This document shows positions 62,372 to 64,000 of a stretch of 64,000 nt of DNA, in pieces (position 1 is the first letter of the stretch; the number at the start of each line of letters is the position of its first letter). The translations under genes were made by a program, and so were the position numbers. Under the pieces are notes generated by a model, which was not told the origin of the DNA, did no database searches, and saw nothing but the letters and a program-made list of their open reading frames with translations. The DNA comes from CAYVTV01 sp964526475 (lineage in GTDB: Bacteria; Bacteroidota; Bacteroidia; Bacteroidales; GCA-2748055). Location of the stretch: the NCBI GenBank assembly GCA_964526475.1, contig CAZGKF010000006.1:1-64000 (forward strand). Reading direction: 5' to 3'.

Positions 62372-63523
62372 ATGTCAACTCGTTTAAAATGGTTTAATCT
62401 GTTTATACTCCCATTATTTGGGATAATGATGCTTATGGGCCATAATGCAGTGGCTGGCGATAGTTTATTTTTATATACTCCATTTACAAAAATTACCGTA
62501 CCACCGGGAGAAGCTATCGATTACACAATAGATGTTATAAACAAAAGCAGTAAAACCCAGACTGCTGAAATAAAGATCACGGGAATGCCGAGGGGATGGG
62601 ATTATGTTCTGAAGTCGGCAGCCTGGAATGTCAGCCAGATTTCAGTTCTTCCTGATGAGAAGAAAGGCTTTTCCCTTAGAGTTGAAGTCCCCATGAAAGT
62701 AAACAAGGGTACATATCGTTTTAATGTTGTTGCAGATGGACTATATACTTTGCCCCTGTATATTATTGTATCCGAGCAGGGAACATTTAAAACAGAATTT
62801 ACTACGAAACAACCGAATATGGAGGGTGCCCCTACTTCCCAGTTTACATTTATAGCTGATTTAAGAAACAGAACTGCAGATGATCAGTTGTACGCATTAA
62901 GGGCTGATGCTCCCAGAGGTTGGAATGTTGTATTTAAAGCTGATTACAAGCAGGTTACGTCTGTTAATGTAGAAGCGAATAATAGTTCGAACATAAGTAT
63001 TGAAGTAAAAGCCCCGGATAGGACAAAAGCAGGAACATATAAAATTCCTGTAAGCGCATCAACTAATGTGACATCAGCAAACCTGGAGTTTGAAGTAGTT
63101 ATAACAGGGACGTATGAGATGGAGCTTACTACTCCTACAGGTTTATTGAGTACAAGTATTACCGCAGGTGGCGAAAGACGTGTGGAACTACTTTTGAAAA
63201 ATACCGGTTCCTCTCTACTCAATGATATTAAACTTAGTGCCTCTGCACCTGTTAACTGGGATGTTATTTTCGATCCGCAAAATATCGACAAACTTGATCC
63301 AGGGGATAATGCACAGATTTTTGCCACTATTAAACCGGATAAAAAAGCAATAGCCGGAGACTATGTAACGAATATTGATGCCAGAATCCCGGAAGTTTCC
63401 TCGAGAGCTGCCTTCAGAATTTCTGTAAAAACCCCAATGCTTCTTGGCTGGATTGGTGTTCTGATAATTTTTGTTGCTCTGGGAACAGTGTATCATTTAT
63501 TCCGAAAATATGGAAGGAGGTAA
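62372..63523 (+). CDS. NEW3/COG1470-type exported protein of an ABC exporter operon
   Basis: A 383-residue membrane-anchored exported protein. A signal peptide ends near NAVAGDS. Three immunoglobulin-like NEW3-type beta domains follow, each with the GWDxxxK and P.K.GTY or AGxY pattern: ITGMPRGWDYVLKSAAWNV with VNKGTYRFNVVADG; ADAPRGWNVVFKADYKQV with TKAGTYKIPVSAS; and SAPVNWDVIFDPQNIDKL with AIAGDYVTNIDARI. A C-terminal membrane helix (LLGWIGVLIIFVALGTVYHL) ends with a basic tail. Such proteins are encoded with ABC-2 exporters; the ATPase gene follows three bases downstream. A good SD (AAGGAGG) is unusual in this phylum. Confidence 0.88.
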   Translation: MSTRLKWFNLFILPLFGIMMLMGHNAVAGDSLFLYTPFTKITVPPGEAIDYTIDVINKSSKTQTAEIKITGMPRGWDYVLKSAAWNVSQISVLPDEKKGFSLRVEVPMKVNKGTYRFNVVADGLYTLPLYIIVSEQGTFKTEFTTKQPNMEGAPTSQFTFIADLRNRTADDQLYALRADAPRGWNVVFKADYKQVTSVNVEANNSSNISIEVKAPDRTKAGTYKIPVSASTNVTSANLEFEVVITGTYEMELTTPTGLLSTSITAGGERRVELLLKNTGSSLLNDIKLSASAPVNWDVIFDPQNIDKLDPGDNAQIFATIKPDKKAIAGDYVTNIDARIPEVSSRAAFRISVKTPMLLGWIGVLIIFVALGTVYHLFRKYGRR

Positions 63524-63526
63524 ACC

Positions 63527-64000
63527 GTGGACGGCAATATTATCGAACTTGTTGATCTGACAAAAGAATACGGATCGCATATGGTTGTCAATCGCCTTAA
63601 TCTGAAAATAGGTAAGGGTGAGGTATTTGGTTTGCTTGGACCGAACGGTGCAGGGAAAACTACAACCATTCTGATGCTGCTCGGATTAACTGAGCCATCA
63701 TCAGGTTCTGTCCATGTATGTGGAATAAATTCTACCACTAACCCGATTGAAGTGAAAAGAAGAGTAGGATATCTTCCTGAAAACGTGGGGTTTTATGATG
63801 ATCTGACAGGGCTGGAGAATCTTATGTTTACAGCGCGTTTAAATGGTAATTCCAACAATTCAGCTGCTCAGAAAGCCGAACAATTACTTATGCAGGTAGG
63901 GTTAAAGGATTCCGGAAATAAAAAAGCAGGACATTATTCAAGGGGAATGCTTCAGCGCCTCGGACTTGCGGATGTGTTAATAAAAAATCCGGAAGTTATT
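63527..64000 (+). CDS. ABC transporter ATP-binding protein, cut by window end
   Basis: An ATPase begins at GTG 63527, three bases after the previous stop, with GGAGG overlapping that stop. Residues 1-158 are visible: IIELVDLTKEYGSHMVVNRL, then VFGLLGPNGAGKTTTILMLL (Walker A), VGYLPENVGFYDDLTGLENL (Q-loop region) and HYSRGMLQRLGLADVLIKNP (signature in SRGMLQR form, as in ABC-2/NatA exporters). Walker B lies just past the end. The permease gene should follow outside the window. The exported substrate is unknown. Confidence 0.93.
   Translation, partial: MDGNIIELVDLTKEYGSHMVVNRLNLKIGKGEVFGLLGPNGAGKTTTILMLLGLTEPSSGSVHVCGINSTTNPIEVKRRVGYLPENVGFYDDLTGLENLMFTARLNGNSNNSAAQKAEQLLMQVGLKDSGNKKAGHYSRGMLQRLGLADVLIKNPEVI

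Noticed and set aside
1..64000. CRISPR arrays, rRNA or tRNA genes, complete insertion sequences or prophage genes
   Set aside because: None was visible on reading: no regularly spaced repeats, no transposase or integrase reading, no tRNA-like cloverleaf recognised. A tRNA or ncRNA scan was not possible here.

Overview
The window looks like part of the chromosome of an anaerobic or facultative member of the Bacteroidota (Bacteroidales/Marinilabiliales-like). The evidence is AT-rich intergenic DNA, an ECF sigma / FecR / SusC / SusD polysaccharide-utilisation locus, several formylglycine sulfatases, many lipoproteins with short signal peptides, TAnnTTTG promoter-like boxes, a PorE-like OmpA protein and an NrfHA nitrite reductase. 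No rRNA, tRNA, CRISPR array or intact insertion sequence was seen. These assignments come from reading motifs, not from database searches.

Layout. 1-3000 is a gene graveyard around one intact sulfatase: a truncated AbiEii toxin, a frameshifted antitoxin, a MazF toxin lacking its N-terminal half, and the tail of a histidine kinase. 3-24 kb is mostly housekeeping: M28 peptidase, CHAD protein, a large conserved TIM-barrel-like protein, a Na+/H+ antiporter with a cyclic-nucleotide-binding-like domain, RecG, NrfHA, an rRNA/tRNA methyltransferase pair, a CrtI-like oxidoreductase, two surface lipoproteins, a CCA-adding-type enzyme and a thioredoxin.

24.3-32.3 kb is the most distinctive region: a one-direction cluster for corrinoid-dependent methyl transfer. 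It holds a GntR-type regulator with a sugar-binding-protein-like sensor, a corrinoid protein, an MtaB-type methanol methyltransferase with its zinc ligands intact, an MtaA/UroD-type methyltransferase fused to a thioredoxin domain and lacking the usual His of HxC, a CobW-type GTPase, a MetH-activation-like protein and a RACE-type ferredoxin/ASKHA reactivase. Together they form a nearly complete methanol (or methoxyl) demethylation system, unexpected in this phylum. Four helically phased ATCACA repeats lie just upstream of the regulator. 32.4-35.1 kb is a compact C-M-R restriction-modification operon with a candidate operator palindrome.

35.5-41 kb holds AsnB, a PorE-like OmpA protein and two more broken genes (cupin, acyl-ACP thioesterase). 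41.3-52.1 kb is a polysaccharide-utilisation locus: sigma, anti-sigma, a SusC leader hairpin, SusC, SusD, an (alpha/alpha)6-barrel lipoprotein and a sulfatase, followed by a broken PQQ-type sugar dehydrogenase. 52.6-61.9 kb has a hemolysin III protein, a lipoprotein / sigma / membrane-anchored barrel operon, a secreted cupin, a lactonase-like propeller, a sulfatase with its catalytic region deleted, a small membrane protein, an erythromycin-esterase relic and an Fe-ADH / ABM pair. The window ends in the first genes of an ABC exporter operon.

A theme running through the window is gene decay. At least ten remnants (nonsense stops, single-base homopolymer frameshifts, internal deletions, truncations) lie between intact genes. 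The homopolymer cases could also be assembly errors and need read-level checking.
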